Shown one piece after another: positions 8,960 through 18,291 of a stretch of DNA of 64,000 nucleotides (positions are counted from its first letter, which is position 1; each line of letters starts with the position of its first letter). The stretch is taken from assembly GCF_000172975.1 (NCBI RefSeq), contig NZ_ABTR02000001.1, positions 782,501 through 846,500 on the forward strand. The letters run 5' to 3'. A program made the translations under genes and the position numbers. Below the pieces are notes generated by a model. The model did no database searches. It had not been told where the DNA came from and saw only the letters and a program-made list of their open reading frames with translations. The stretch comes from Dethiosulfovibrio peptidovorans DSM 11002. Lineage in GTDB: Bacteria; Synergistota; Synergistia; Synergistales; Dethiosulfovibrionaceae.

Positions 8960-11113
8960 TTAGAGCAACCGCCTCATGACATCCAACAACTTCGTCTGGT
9001 CGAAACTGCTCTTGACTATATAGGCGTCGGCTCCCGCCTCCACCCCTCTCTCTCTGTCCTTCCGGCTGTCCAAAGAGGTCACCAGCACCACGGGGACCTC
9101 CCCTTTCGACCCATGCGACCGTATAGCCCTGGTCAGCTCGAAACCGTTCATCCCGGGCATCTCCACGTCCGAAACCACTATATCGAAAGATTCCCTTGAG
9201 AATAGATCAAAACCCTCTCTGCCGTCTACCGCAGTTTGTACCATGTATCCCGAGGCGGTCAGTATATTCTTCAGCAAGGTTCTAGAGGTTATGGAATCCT
9301 CCACGAGCAGCACAGAAGTAGGTTTCTCCTTGGGCTCGACGGTGGTCGCGACGGTGGATTTCCTCTCGGAGGCCCTCTGAATGAGGTCTTTGACCCTCAA
9401 AACAGGAGCCACCTTTCCCGACCCCATCACGGTGGCGCCGGAGACAAAGGGAACCTTTACCAGCTGAGGACCCAGTCCCTTGAGAAGGATCTCCTGCTCC
9501 CCCACGACGGCCCCTACGGCAAAGGCAAAGGACACACCTGTACCGGAGGAGACCACCACGACAGGGAAGGCCTGGTTTTTATCGTTATCGTCCTTACCGT
9601 TTCCGGAAAGATCCAAAACCGCCCCTAATCTGGCCAGAGGATAGGTCGTCCCGTCGACGTCAACAGCTTCCCTCCCCTCGAGACTCCGAACCGAATCGGA
9701 TCCGACCCTGGTCACCTTCACCACCTGAGAGGTGGGGAGCACGAAGAACCTTCCCCACTCCTCCACTACAACCCCTCTGAAGGTCGCCATAGAAAGAGGA
9801 AGCTTGATTCTGAAGGAAGTTCCCTCGCCTGACTGGGACGAAAGGGATATGCTCCCTCCCAATAGCTCCACGTTCTCCCTGACTATAGACATCCCCAGTC
9901 CCCGTCCGGATACGTCGGTGATAAGCTTGCTGGTCGAAAAACCGGAACGGAATATCAGATCCAGAACCTCGCCGTCCTCCATGGACAGAACCTGATCCTG
10001 GGAAATCAGACCGGAGATCACCGCTTTTTCCGCTATCCTATCCCGGTCCAGACCTCTACCGTCGTCGGACAGCACTATCTCGATCTGACCGCCATAGGTA
10101 TAGGAAAAGGAAAGAGTCAGAGAAGCCATGGGGTTCTTGTTCGAGGCGACTCTCTCGTCGTGGTTCTCTATGCCGTGATCCAGGGCGTTCCTTATCAGAT
10201 GGATGAGGGGATCCTTCATGCCCTCGAGAATCCTCTTGTCCACCTCTACGTCCCCGCCGGTCATCCGGAAATCGACGTCCTTTCCCATGTTTCTGGACAG
10301 ATCCCTTACCATCTTGGGGAAAGACTGGAGAAGGGTAGAGGACGGCAGCATCACCACCGCCTTGGCATCGCTCAGAAGACGATCCAGAAGCACCCTGGCC
10401 GATCTTTCGTCCATGGAGAGAGCCTTTATGGTTTTTCTTATCTCGCCCTCCACTGCGTAAAAGAACGACCTCAGGGCCTCCATGTCCTCCTGGTGCAGGG
10501 CCTTCTTGCAATCCTCCACCAAAGACAGCAGCTCCAGCCCCTCCTTTATCCTCTGGTCCATCGCTAGGTTGACCGAGATCATCTCCTCCGCCTGGAGAAG
10601 CAGCGAATCCACCTTCGACGACTTAACCCTCACTGTGTCCCCTATCGTTCCCTTCGGCTGCTCCTCCGACGGAGGCGAAGCCTTCTCCTCCGTCGGCATG
10701 GGAGAATCTATCTCTTTGGGAGAACCGCCCTTCAGATCGTCCATGGACTTGGCAAGAGCCCTGGCCTCCCGGTCGTCCCCGTCGGGATCCTCTATCAGGA
10801 CGGATAGACAGTCCACTGACTTCTGAAGTAGATCGTAGTCCTTTTTTTCCAGAAAGAGGCTTCCTTCCTTGACCCTGGAGAAAACCCCCTCCATAGACTG
10901 ACACAAAGACGCCACCTTGGACATCTCGACCGCGTGGGCCGCCCCCTTCAGGCTATGGGCCGCCCTGTATACCGACTCGACGACTTTTTCCCCGGGGACC
11001 TCGGATCGCTCCAGATCCAGAAGCCCCGACGTTATTGTCTGAATATGTTCCTGAGCCTCCAGGAGAAAGTCCTGCCGCAGCTCCTGAAGAAACTCCAGAT
11101 CGGAGGGATTCAA
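8960..11113 (-). CDS. cheA: Hybrid CheA histidine kinase with C-terminal receiver (WspE-like)
   Basis: The 717-residue protein has domains in order. These are an HPt domain with phospho-His H53 in AAHSLKG, a linker, a dimerisation region, and an HATPase domain with N box LIHLIRNALDHG and G box VSGRGLGMSIV. A CheW-like coupling domain follows, then a receiver domain from about 597 with acceptor D649 in VVSDVEMPGMNG. CheA-REC fusions are typical of alternative chemosensory pathways such as Wsp and Frz, where the receiver can act as a phosphate sink. It would phosphorylate the REC-PAS-GGDEF protein and CheB. It follows the MCP gene by 24 bases. Confidence 0.92.
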   Translation of the reverse strand: MNPSDLEFLQELRQDFLLEAQEHIQTITSGLLDLERSEVPGEKVVESVYRAAHSLKGAAHAVEMSKVASLCQSMEGVFSRVKEGSLFLEKKDYDLLQKSVDCLSVLIEDPDGDDREARALAKSMDDLKGGSPKEIDSPMPTEEKASPPSEEQPKGTIGDTVRVKSSKVDSLLLQAEEMISVNLAMDQRIKEGLELLSLVEDCKKALHQEDMEALRSFFYAVEGEIRKTIKALSMDERSARVLLDRLLSDAKAVVMLPSSTLLQSFPKMVRDLSRNMGKDVDFRMTGGDVEVDKRILEGMKDPLIHLIRNALDHGIENHDERVASNKNPMASLTLSFSYTYGGQIEIVLSDDGRGLDRDRIAEKAVISGLISQDQVLSMEDGEVLDLIFRSGFSTSKLITDVSGRGLGMSIVRENVELLGGSISLSSQSGEGTSFRIKLPLSMATFRGVVVEEWGRFFVLPTSQVVKVTRVGSDSVRSLEGREAVDVDGTTYPLARLGAVLDLSGNGKDDNDKNQAFPVVVVSSGTGVSFAFAVGAVVGEQEILLKGLGPQLVKVPFVSGATVMGSGKVAPVLRVKDLIQRASERKSTVATTVEPKEKPTSVLLVEDSITSRTLLKNILTASGYMVQTAVDGREGFDLFSRESFDIVVSDVEMPGMNGFELTRAIRSHGSKGEVPVVLVTSLDSRKDRERGVEAGADAYIVKSSFDQTKLLDVMRRLL

Positions 11114-11137
11114 CTTCGACTCTCCGTATTCAAGAGA

Positions 11138-12796
11138 CTAGACCTGGTATCGGTCGATCAGCTTCGAAAGGGTCTGCCCCATATCCCTAAGCCCCTTAGC
11201 CGAACTCTCGACATCCTTCATACCGGCCAGGTTCTGAATTCCCGCTTCCTTGACGTTCTCCATGGCTATCAGCACCTGATCCACGCCGTCGAGAAGCTCG
11301 TTGTTCGACCTGGCTATGACCGTAGCGGCCTGGGCCATCTCCCCGAAACCCTTGGTGATTTCCTGGATAGAGGCCCTGGATGGAACGGCGTCTTTTCCTC
11401 CCTCCTCCACCGCCTTGGCTCCCTGTTCCGTCGCCATCACGGCGGCATCGGTAGCCTTCTGGATATCCCTGAGGATCTTCTGAACCTCCTTGGCCGACTG
11501 CTTGGACTGCTCCGCCAGGGCTTTTATTTCCTGGGCCACCACGGCGAAACCCCTGCCTTCCTCTCCGGCCTTGGCGGCCTCCACCGCAGCGTTCACCGCC
11601 AAAAGGTTGGACTGTTCCGCCAGGTCCTCCACCGTTCCGGTGATCTCGCCGATCTCCTGGCTCTGCTCGCTCAGACGCACTATGGTCTTGGCGATGGAGT
11701 TCATCTGATCCCCTATTTTCTTCAGGCCGCTCAGTAGTTTTTCGGTGGCGTCTTTCCCCTTTTTAACCACCTCTATGCCATTTCTGGCACTCTCAGCCAC
11801 GTCGGTACTCTTTTTATCGGTCAGCGCCGCGGTGGACCGAACCTCTTCCATGGTGGCGGTGGTCTCTACCACCGCAGTGGAGGTCTCCTCGGCACTGGCA
11901 GTCACCTGAGAGACAGCGGCGGATATCTGATAGGCCGAGGCCGAGAGTGAAGTGGAAACCTCCGCCATGGCCAGTATCTGCCGTCTCATATCCTCCGTGA
12001 GAGCCTGTATGGACCGGGCAAGCTCGCCGACCTCGTCCTCCCTTTCGAGAAACTCCTTCGGCACATCCTCCCGAAGGTCTCCGTTCTTAAGCCTGACGAG
12101 AAGAGCCACCCCCTCGGCGATGGGATGTGCTACGGACGAAATTATGCCGTATGCCAGCATAAATCCAAAGAACCCTCCGAGGACAACGGCGACGAGGCTG
12201 ACGGTAGAGAGCTGATGGCCCAGATTCTGCTCCGAGGCCACCTCGAGGTCTATTTCCTCGTTTATATCCGAGGCCAGACCATCCAACAGCTCTCCTAGGG
12301 AATCGGAGGTGGAGATAATCGACAGCACCGCCGAGCCATACTTTTCGTAGAGGGCCTTTCTCTGATCGGAGGTATCGTTCAATATGGAGGCGATGATACG
12401 GTCGAGCTCGACATGGGCGGCCCGCCACTGTCTATATACCTCCCCCACCTTCTCCTTGGTAGCCTCGTCCACCCCTAGCCCCGCCGAAAGGGATATCAGG
12501 TCGCTCCATAGCCGGTCCATCCTGGAGAACAGATCCCTCCTCCTGCTGGCTATGCCGTTCAGCTCCCGGAGGTCCATGCCCTCTCGCACCGAAACGCTCT
12601 CCACCCTTAAGACCATCCTGTAAAACTCCAGATCCTTCAAAATCCTTATAGCAGGAATCTTGCTATCCTTTATCTCCTCCATGGTGTCGGATAGGCGGGA
12701 TATGCCGTAAAACCCCAATCCACCTAGGGCAAGGGCTATGGCCACCATCGCTCCGACCCCCCAAAGAGCCTTGTCCCTTATCTTAAGTTTTCTCAT
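11138..12796 (-). CDS. Methyl-accepting chemotaxis protein (WspA-like)
   Basis: The 552-residue receptor has a first membrane helix at about 11-32, a periplasmic four-helix-bundle-like domain to about 195, a second helix at about 197-222, a HAMP domain and a long cytoplasmic signalling coiled coil. The hairpin tip contains the family-typical EQSNLLAVNAAVEAAKAG. It is the only receptor in the operon, so it probably feeds CheA directly. In Pseudomonas WspA senses surface contact or envelope stress; the stimulus here cannot be told from sequence. Confidence 0.9.
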   Translation of the reverse strand: MRKLKIRDKALWGVGAMVAIALALGGLGFYGISRLSDTMEEIKDSKIPAIRILKDLEFYRMVLRVESVSVREGMDLRELNGIASRRRDLFSRMDRLWSDLISLSAGLGVDEATKEKVGEVYRQWRAAHVELDRIIASILNDTSDQRKALYEKYGSAVLSIISTSDSLGELLDGLASDINEEIDLEVASEQNLGHQLSTVSLVAVVLGGFFGFMLAYGIISSVAHPIAEGVALLVRLKNGDLREDVPKEFLEREDEVGELARSIQALTEDMRRQILAMAEVSTSLSASAYQISAAVSQVTASAEETSTAVVETTATMEEVRSTAALTDKKSTDVAESARNGIEVVKKGKDATEKLLSGLKKIGDQMNSIAKTIVRLSEQSQEIGEITGTVEDLAEQSNLLAVNAAVEAAKAGEEGRGFAVVAQEIKALAEQSKQSAKEVQKILRDIQKATDAAVMATEQGAKAVEEGGKDAVPSRASIQEITKGFGEMAQAATVIARSNNELLDGVDQVLIAMENVKEAGIQNLAGMKDVESSAKGLRDMGQTLSKLIDRYQV

Positions 12797-12813
12797 AATA
12801 AAGCCCTCCTACA

Positions 12814-13329
12814 CTACAGGTCTCCGTCTACGGACAACTTCTTATCGAAAAGTATCTTAGCCCCGTTCAACACTATAACGTCTCCGGATATCCCCGATAT
12901 ATAGTCCATAGCACCGGAGGAACTCGGTATGGGAGGAATCATAGAGTCGGACGGCACGGTCATGACGTCCACAGGAGATCCCACCAGAAGGCCCATCTCC
13001 ATCGAGTCGAAACTCAGCACCAGGACGAAACGGTCTAAATCGACCTCGCTCGGAACGTCCAGAATAAGGGCCAGGTCGTTTACCGATATTATCCGTCCCC
13101 TCAGGTTAACCACCCCGACTATGAAGTCGGGAACTCCGGGCAACTCGGCTATATCCTTGACCGGAAAAACCTCTCCGACCCAATCGGAGGAGACACCGTA
13201 GGTCTCCCGTCCCAACCTGAAGGTTATCAGCTTGTACGACGTCTCCGTCGAGGAGGTCCCCCTTCTCGACGCCAAAACCTGAGCCCTGCTTTTGAGGACC
13301 GCTGACACGTCCCTTCTCATATCACTCAC
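12814..13329 (-). CDS. cheW: CheW coupling protein (second copy in operon)
   Basis: The 171-residue protein has a CheW domain at about 28-160 (YKLITFRLGRETYG, then VVNLRGRIISVNDL). It carries a short extra N-terminal segment rich in Arg and Ser. CheW bridges the receptor tip and CheA. It lies 6 bases after cheR and 17 before the MCP gene. The Wsp operon likewise has two CheW genes flanking cheR. Confidence 0.9.
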   Translation of the reverse strand: MSDMRRDVSAVLKSRAQVLASRRGTSSTETSYKLITFRLGRETYGVSSDWVGEVFPVKDIAELPGVPDFIVGVVNLRGRIISVNDLALILDVPSEVDLDRFVLVLSFDSMEMGLLVGSPVDVMTVPSDSMIPPIPSSSGAMDYISGISGDVIVLNGAKILFDKKLSVDGDL

Positions 13330-13335
13330 CTCGCA

Positions 13336-14688
13336 TCACAGATCCTTCAAAGCCGCCAGCAGATCTCCCACCGTGGCACCCTCGCCGTAGGGAACGGCCT
13401 CGTCCTCCGCCATCTGCAGCAGAAGCTCCTCTACGTTTCTGATGTGCCTGGCCCTATCCCTATCGTTCGACTGGGACACCGCTATTCCCAGAAGGGCGAA
13501 ATGGGCCATCACGAAAGACGGCTGGAGAAAAAGGGCCTTCCTGAGGCAATCCTTGGCGGAATCGAGCTCTCCTCTGTCCTGATATATCACCGACATCAGA
13601 TAGTGGACATAGGGGTCGGTGGAGTTCTCCGATGAAAGACAGAGTTCCAGTGCCTCATCCGACATTCCCCTATCCGCCAAAGACCGAATCAGATCGCCGT
13701 CACAGGACGGGACAGCCTCGATCTCCGGCTCTATCTCCGGCTCCGTTTCCGACTCGAGATCAAACCACACATCGGAAACAGCCTCGACCTCCGGCTCGAT
13801 TTCCGATACGGCCGAATCCAGAAGATAGCGCTCAGGAGGGACAGAAGGCTCCTCCTCGACCGTGAAAAAGGTCTGTTCCCCTACTCTGACCGGGTGAAAG
13901 GGAGATCCGTCCAATATGGGAGTCTCGCAGGCCGCCACGACCAGCCATCCGTCCGGTGAAAGGGCCTTCCTGAAGCTATGAAGGACCTTCTTTCTGTTGG
14001 CCTCGTCGAAATACATCATCACGTTACGGCAGAATATGACATCCATTTTGTCCTCCCGCCGCAGAGGACTCGAGGAAACCAGGTTGGCCGACTCGAAGGA
14101 CACTCTGGACCTATAACGATCTTTAACCTTGAAACGGTCGTCTCCGACAATATCGAAATATCGCGATATCTCGATATCGCTCATCCCTCGAAAGGACCAG
14201 CGACCATACATACCCTGACGAGCTTTTTTCAAGCTACTTTCGTTGAGATCCGTTCCGTAAACCCTGAAACCTCCCGCCAGTCCCAAAATGGAATGATCCA
14301 TTATCATGGCCAGTGTATAGGGCTCCTCTCCGGTGCTGCATCCGGCGGACCAGACGTTAATCGGCCTCTTAGCCCTGGAGGCCAGACGGGGAACGATCTC
14401 CCGACCAAAGGCATCGAGAGCCTTTCTATCCCGAAAGAAAAACGTCTCACCCACCGTTATGTGAGGCGAGATCATGTCCATAAAGGCCTTGTCCGACCTC
14501 TTCCGAATCAGACGAAAAACCTCCTCCGGTGTCTCCCCCAGTTTGCGAGAGAGCTCCCCGATCAAGGAGGCCGCCTTATCCCTAGCCTTTATTTCGTCCC
14601 ACCCCATGACCAGTCCGAACCTGCGGGATAAAAGGGAAACCACCGTATCCAGATCGGGATCGGACAACCGACCGAAAGCTTCGGACAT
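13336..14688 (-). CDS. cheR: CheR methyltransferase with C-terminal TPR region (WspC-like)
   Basis: The 450-residue protein begins with a CheR N-terminal helical domain. It is followed by an AdoMet-dependent methyltransferase domain (NVWSAGCSTGEEPYTLAM, and DVIFCRNVMMYF) and an acidic linker at about 300-340. A TPR-like tail (SVIYQDRGELDSAKDCLRKA) extends to the end. It methylates glutamates of the receptor. The TPR extension is a hallmark of WspC and other alternative-pathway CheR proteins. The start at 14688 overlaps the stop of the upstream cheW by one base; the frame is open further upstream but would overlap cheW. Confidence 0.9.
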   Translation of the reverse strand: MSEAFGRLSDPDLDTVVSLLSRRFGLVMGWDEIKARDKAASLIGELSRKLGETPEEVFRLIRKRSDKAFMDMISPHITVGETFFFRDRKALDAFGREIVPRLASRAKRPINVWSAGCSTGEEPYTLAMIMDHSILGLAGGFRVYGTDLNESSLKKARQGMYGRWSFRGMSDIEISRYFDIVGDDRFKVKDRYRSRVSFESANLVSSSPLRREDKMDVIFCRNVMMYFDEANRKKVLHSFRKALSPDGWLVVAACETPILDGSPFHPVRVGEQTFFTVEEEPSVPPERYLLDSAVSEIEPEVEAVSDVWFDLESETEPEIEPEIEAVPSCDGDLIRSLADRGMSDEALELCLSSENSTDPYVHYLMSVIYQDRGELDSAKDCLRKALFLQPSFVMAHFALLGIAVSQSNDRDRARHIRNVEELLLQMAEDEAVPYGEGATVGDLLAALKDL

Positions 14689-15104
14689 TATCGGGCGACC
14701 CTCTCTGCCAGGTCCATTATCTCCTCGGAGGACACCACCGACAGGGCAAAAATATCGTCGTCGAAGACCATGGAGGCCATCCGCTCCGACCCCGGCAGCT
14801 CGACGGGATCCTCCGAAAGGGAGACCACGTCGTCCACCCCGTCGACCCACAGGGCTACGGATTTGTCCTTCCAGGTAATCAGTATGAAACGATGGTCCAG
14901 CCCCATTTCGACCTGGGGCTCTCGATAGACACGGCGAAGATCGTAGAGAGGCACCCCTTCGCCCTCGACGTTGATCATCCCGGCCACCACCGGGTGGGGT
15001 TCGTTCAAAGGGGATACGGCCACCGCCGGAACTATTCTATCCACCTCGTGCACGGGGAGTGCCAAAACCCTGGCCCCCACGTAAAATTTCAAAAAACACC
15101 CCAT
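14688..15104 (-). CDS. cheW: CheW coupling protein (first gene of the Wsp-like operon)
   Basis: The protein is 138 residues, nearly a bare CheW domain (start MGCFLKFYVGARVLALPV, then GMINVEGEGVPLYDLR). The start at 15104 follows an AGGGGGGGTG sequence; a longer reading frame starts at 15155 but lies over the promoter. It is the first gene of a seven-gene run with gaps of 24 bases or fewer. Confidence 0.85.
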   Translation of the reverse strand: MGCFLKFYVGARVLALPVHEVDRIVPAVAVSPLNEPHPVVAGMINVEGEGVPLYDLRRVYREPQVEMGLDHRFILITWKDKSVALWVDGVDDVVSLSEDPVELPGSERMASMVFDDDIFALSVVSSEEIMDLAERVAR

Positions 15105-15141
15105 ATCGACACCCCCCCTAAAAAGACATAAAACTAAAATA

Positions 15142-15150
15142 AGTATAGCA
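15142..15150 (-). promoter_or_regulatory. Extended -10 promoter of the Wsp-like operon
   Basis: On the minus strand TGCTATACT (TATACT at 15142-15147) is an extended -10 about 38 bases before the first cheW start. No convincing -35 is seen. Spacing to the nrdJ terminator upstream leaves about 50 bases for the promoter. Confidence 0.45.
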
Positions 15151-15196
15151 CCCAAACAGACCGAAATCGCCTAGGCAGAACCGGTTTAGCCGACAC

Positions 15197-15230
15197 TAAA
15201 AAAAGAGGCCCCGGCTTTGCCGGGGCCTCT
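15197..15230 (-). terminator. Terminator of nrdJ
   Basis: A 12-base stem (AGAGGCCCCGGC at 15204-15215 pairing with 15219-15230) is followed on the minus strand by a run of T. It begins 21 bases after the nrdJ stop. Confidence 0.9.
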
Positions 15231-15251
15231 GTCTCTTCGTCTTTCCGTCCT

Positions 15252-18236
15252 CTACTTACAGGGCGAGTAGCCGCAGCTGAAACAGTACTCGCAGCCGCCT
15301 ACCATCTCCATGGGAGAGCCGCACTCGGGACACTTGGGAACATCCTTTATCGTTTCTCCGCCCAGTCCGGAAAGCTTCTCCATGAGGATGGCTATACCGT
15401 CCGGGATCGAACGGACGACCCTGTCGTCGTCGCACTCGAAAAGCCAGTACTCCTTGCCGGAAATACCCCTCAAGGTGGAGATGAAATCCTCCAGCCTGCC
15501 GCCGCTGCGCAAACCTATGGAGATCACCCGGGACAGGGCCTCGGTCATGCTCTTCATCTCCGAACCGCTCTTGCCCAGAGACGCGAAGACCTCGAAGGGA
15601 TCGTCGCCGTCGTAGTTTATGGTCACGTACATGCTGCCCCAGGGGGTCACGTCCTTTATCGTCTTGCCGAAAACGATGCTGCCCGGACGCTCCTTCACCT
15701 TGGAACTGAGGTGCCGCTTCTCCGGCTCGTCGGACTTCTTGGCCTCTATGGGCTGATCCGACCGGGAACCGTCGCGATATATGGTGATACCCTTGCATCC
15801 CATGCGGTAACAGTCCTCGTAGACCCGCCTGACATCGTCCACCGTCGCCTCCGATGGCAGGTTCACCGTCTTGCTGATACCGCTGTCCACCACGGCGGCG
15901 AAGATCCCGGTAACCTCCACGTGGGAATCGGTGCCTATGTCGTAGGCGGTGACGAAACGGGGGTCGGAGATCCCGCCGGTGCGGCGGAACTCGTCTTTAT
16001 GCTCCGCCGTCATCAGACGGTGGAAATATTCCCTCGTCTCGTAGCCTCCGTCCCCGGTGGAGGACATCACCTTTCTGCTCCAGCTCCAGGCGAAATTGGG
16101 CTCTATACCGGGGCTGGCGTCCAGCAACATCGAAATGGACCCGGTCGGAGCCACGCTGAGACGACGGCTGTTTCTCATCCTGCCGGAGAAAAGGGCCTCC
16201 AGCACCTCTCGGACCAGCCCCATCCCGTCGCCTTTGTGAACCGAGGCGGCGCTCAAGAGGGCCTCCAGGGTGTTCACCAGAGTATAGGGAACCGTGTCGG
16301 TCCGCCTCATACGCTCCAGCAGCTCCCTGAAACCGCCCTCGTCCATCCGCTCGAGCCAACGATCCACCGCATCGGGCAACCCGGCCTCGCAGCGGAAGCT
16401 CTCCATGAGCTCCGACACCAGCCGATGCTCCGGGAAGGGATCCTTTCCCTCCTCAGACACTATCCTGACCGTGGCGGCCAGGGCTGCCGAGGCCATGGTT
16501 CCTCCCAAAGAACGGCAGAACCGGTTGAAGCTCTCCGAACCGTAGGAGATCCCGAGCATTATGGCGGCGTCGGCAAGCCCCATCAGGCCGAGCCCTACGG
16601 GACGTATCATCTTCGTGCGATCGGCGATCCGCTCCAACGGATAGGACGTGGCGTCTATAACCAGATCGAGATAGTAGACCGACCGAAACACCTGGTCCAC
16701 GAAGGAATCCATGTCGAAGACCGCCTCTCCGCTGGACTCGCTGGACACGAAAGCCTCCAGGTTAACCGATCCCAGGTTGCAGCTGGTGTAATTAGGCAAC
16801 GGCTGCTCGCCGCAGTTATGGACGTAAAGCCCGTTGGCGTCGAAGGCGTTTACCCCCGGCACCTGAACGTCGAAAACCGCCTCCTCCCCGCAAGGAACCA
16901 GGGAATCGAACATCGCTTTCGATATCTTTTCTTCGCCGGAATGATCGTGAAGCCTCAAAATACTTCCCTCGGAAAGCTCTCCCGCAGGAATCCAGCTCCA
17001 TTCTCCATCAACATCGACCATAACCTTATGATCGGCGGTTAGTTTTAGGGAATGTCCTTCCTTGGTCTTCAGCTCGAAGACGGGCTTTACGCCTGTGGAG
17101 AAAAAGCCCTCCGTTTCGTGACCCTTGCCGTCCACCAGCAGAGTCGTCGGCCTTCCGACCAGATCCACCGCCTGCTTGGGCCCCTCGTCGGTCATAACCC
17201 AGGTATCTCCGGTAACGCACGGGTTGGTGGACTCTATGCGCCATTGGGGGGCTTTCTTCAGTATGTTGTCCACGTTGGCCCTGTCGCCGAAGAACACGCC
17301 TGGGTCCCCTCTACGCCAGGCGTTGCGACACAGCTTATTCCACAGATCGGCGGCCTTCACCGTCTTGGCGACGGAACCGTCCGCCCTGGAGCGGAGGTGA
17401 AAATCCCCTCCCTGGGCTGCCTTGGTCAGAAGCTCATCCGAGACGGAAACGGAAATGTTGAAATAGGGCAGCTTGCCGTCCTCCACCTTGGCGTCCATGA
17501 AACGCTCCACGTCGGGATGATCGTCGTAAAGCATCCCCATCAAAGCGGCCCTGCGGCGTCCTCCCTGGACCACCACGGACCCCATGGTGTTCCAGGTCTC
17601 CATGAAGGAAACCGGACCGCTGGCCTTGCCGCCGGTGCCTCCCTTTATATCCGAGCCGAACTCCCTCAGATTGCCGAAATTGCCGCCGACCCCTCCGCCG
17701 TACTTGCTTATGACGGCGGCGTCCTTTACCGAATCGAAAATCCCCTCAATGCTGTCCTCCACGGAGATAACGAAACAGGCGAAAAGCTGCTGGCTCTCCG
17801 TCTTGCCGTCTCTCACCGCCACGTAATCCGAATAGGACATATCGTCGGGCGACCGGTAGATCAGCTCCGACATGGCCGGATCCACGGTCATACCGGCACC
17901 GGCACCGAAAAGGCAGGGAGAGTTGAACAGAAAACGACGGTTCAATATATCGGAGAAAAGATTCTTCTCTAGAACCCTGATCCAGTTCAGATCGTCCTCA
18001 CCCACGTATAAAGTCTCCACCGAGGCTATGACACGAGACACCCTTCGGGCGAACTCCTCGAAGGACGCCTCCTTTCGAACCTTCCCCTCCGCCCGGTCGT
18101 AGCGGCTCAGAAGATACCTCTGATCCAGCAGCCAGGCGGCGTTCTCCGACTGCCTCGGGATAAGGGGATTCTCCAACATGTTAACGTCGACGGACGGATC
18201 GAAACGGTCCCTGTAGCGCCTATCCTCTTTGGTCAT
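15252..18236 (-). CDS. nrdJ: Adenosylcobalamin-dependent class II ribonucleotide reductase, intein-containing
   Basis: The 994-residue precursor makes deoxyribonucleotides in the cytoplasm using B12. The large-subunit core is clear: FNSPCLFGAG near 105, the SKYGGGVGGNFGNLR region, the active-site segment NPC...GEQPLPNYTSCNLGS, and GLGLMGLADA. The C-terminus has a CPECGSP...CEYCFSCGYSPC cysteine cluster. Residues 340-474 are a mini-intein (separate entry). After splicing the mature enzyme would be about 859 residues. The intein is spliced immediately before C475, by family alignment the thiyl-radical cysteine of NPCGE. The enzyme fits the nearby cobalamin riboswitch genes. No class I or III partner genes are seen here. 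Confidence 0.93.
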   Translation of the reverse strand: MTKEDRRYRDRFDPSVDVNMLENPLIPRQSENAAWLLDQRYLLSRYDRAEGKVRKEASFEEFARRVSRVIASVETLYVGEDDLNWIRVLEKNLFSDILNRRFLFNSPCLFGAGAGMTVDPAMSELIYRSPDDMSYSDYVAVRDGKTESQQLFACFVISVEDSIEGIFDSVKDAAVISKYGGGVGGNFGNLREFGSDIKGGTGGKASGPVSFMETWNTMGSVVVQGGRRRAALMGMLYDDHPDVERFMDAKVEDGKLPYFNISVSVSDELLTKAAQGGDFHLRSRADGSVAKTVKAADLWNKLCRNAWRRGDPGVFFGDRANVDNILKKAPQWRIESTNPCVTGDTWVMTDEGPKQAVDLVGRPTTLLVDGKGHETEGFFSTGVKPVFELKTKEGHSLKLTADHKVMVDVDGEWSWIPAGELSEGSILRLHDHSGEEKISKAMFDSLVPCGEEAVFDVQVPGVNAFDANGLYVHNCGEQPLPNYTSCNLGSVNLEAFVSSESSGEAVFDMDSFVDQVFRSVYYLDLVIDATSYPLERIADRTKMIRPVGLGLMGLADAAIMLGISYGSESFNRFCRSLGGTMASAALAATVRIVSEEGKDPFPEHRLVSELMESFRCEAGLPDAVDRWLERMDEGGFRELLERMRRTDTVPYTLVNTLEALLSAASVHKGDGMGLVREVLEALFSGRMRNSRRLSVAPTGSISMLLDASPGIEPNFAWSWSRKVMSSTGDGGYETREYFHRLMTAEHKDEFRRTGGISDPRFVTAYDIGTDSHVEVTGIFAAVVDSGISKTVNLPSEATVDDVRRVYEDCYRMGCKGITIYRDGSRSDQPIEAKKSDEPEKRHLSSKVKERPGSIVFGKTIKDVTPWGSMYVTINYDGDDPFEVFASLGKSGSEMKSMTEALSRVISIGLRSGGRLEDFISTLRGISGKEYWLFECDDDRVVRSIPDGIAILMEKLSGLGGETIKDVPKCPECGSPMEMVGGCEYCFSCGYSPCK
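16815..17219 (-). other. Mini-intein inside NrdJ
   Basis: Residues 340-474 (135 aa) start with a Cys (CVTGDTWVMTDEG, splicing block A) and contain block B with the TxxH motif (LTADHKVM). Block F (AVFDVQVPG...FDANGLYVHN) ends in His-Asn before the +1 Cys of the host. No homing-endonuclease domain fits in this length. Without the insert, the flanks join as TNPC-GEQPLPNYTSCNLG, the usual class II active-site sequence. All residues required for the standard splicing reaction are visible. Confidence 0.92.
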
Positions 18237-18291
18237 GACACATCCTCCATATCCTTAATACATCATAATTAGAGTATAAAAACGAAAAATA

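Noticed and set aside
6558-15104. Ordinary flagellar chemotaxis operon
   Set aside because: There is no cheY, cheD, cheC or flagellar gene, CheA has a fused receiver, CheR has a TPR tail and the output is a GGDEF protein.
15252-18236. Two separate ribonucleotide reductase genes or a frameshift around 17 kb
   Set aside because: The frame is continuous and the extra segment has all intein splicing blocks; the flanks join to a perfect active-site motif.
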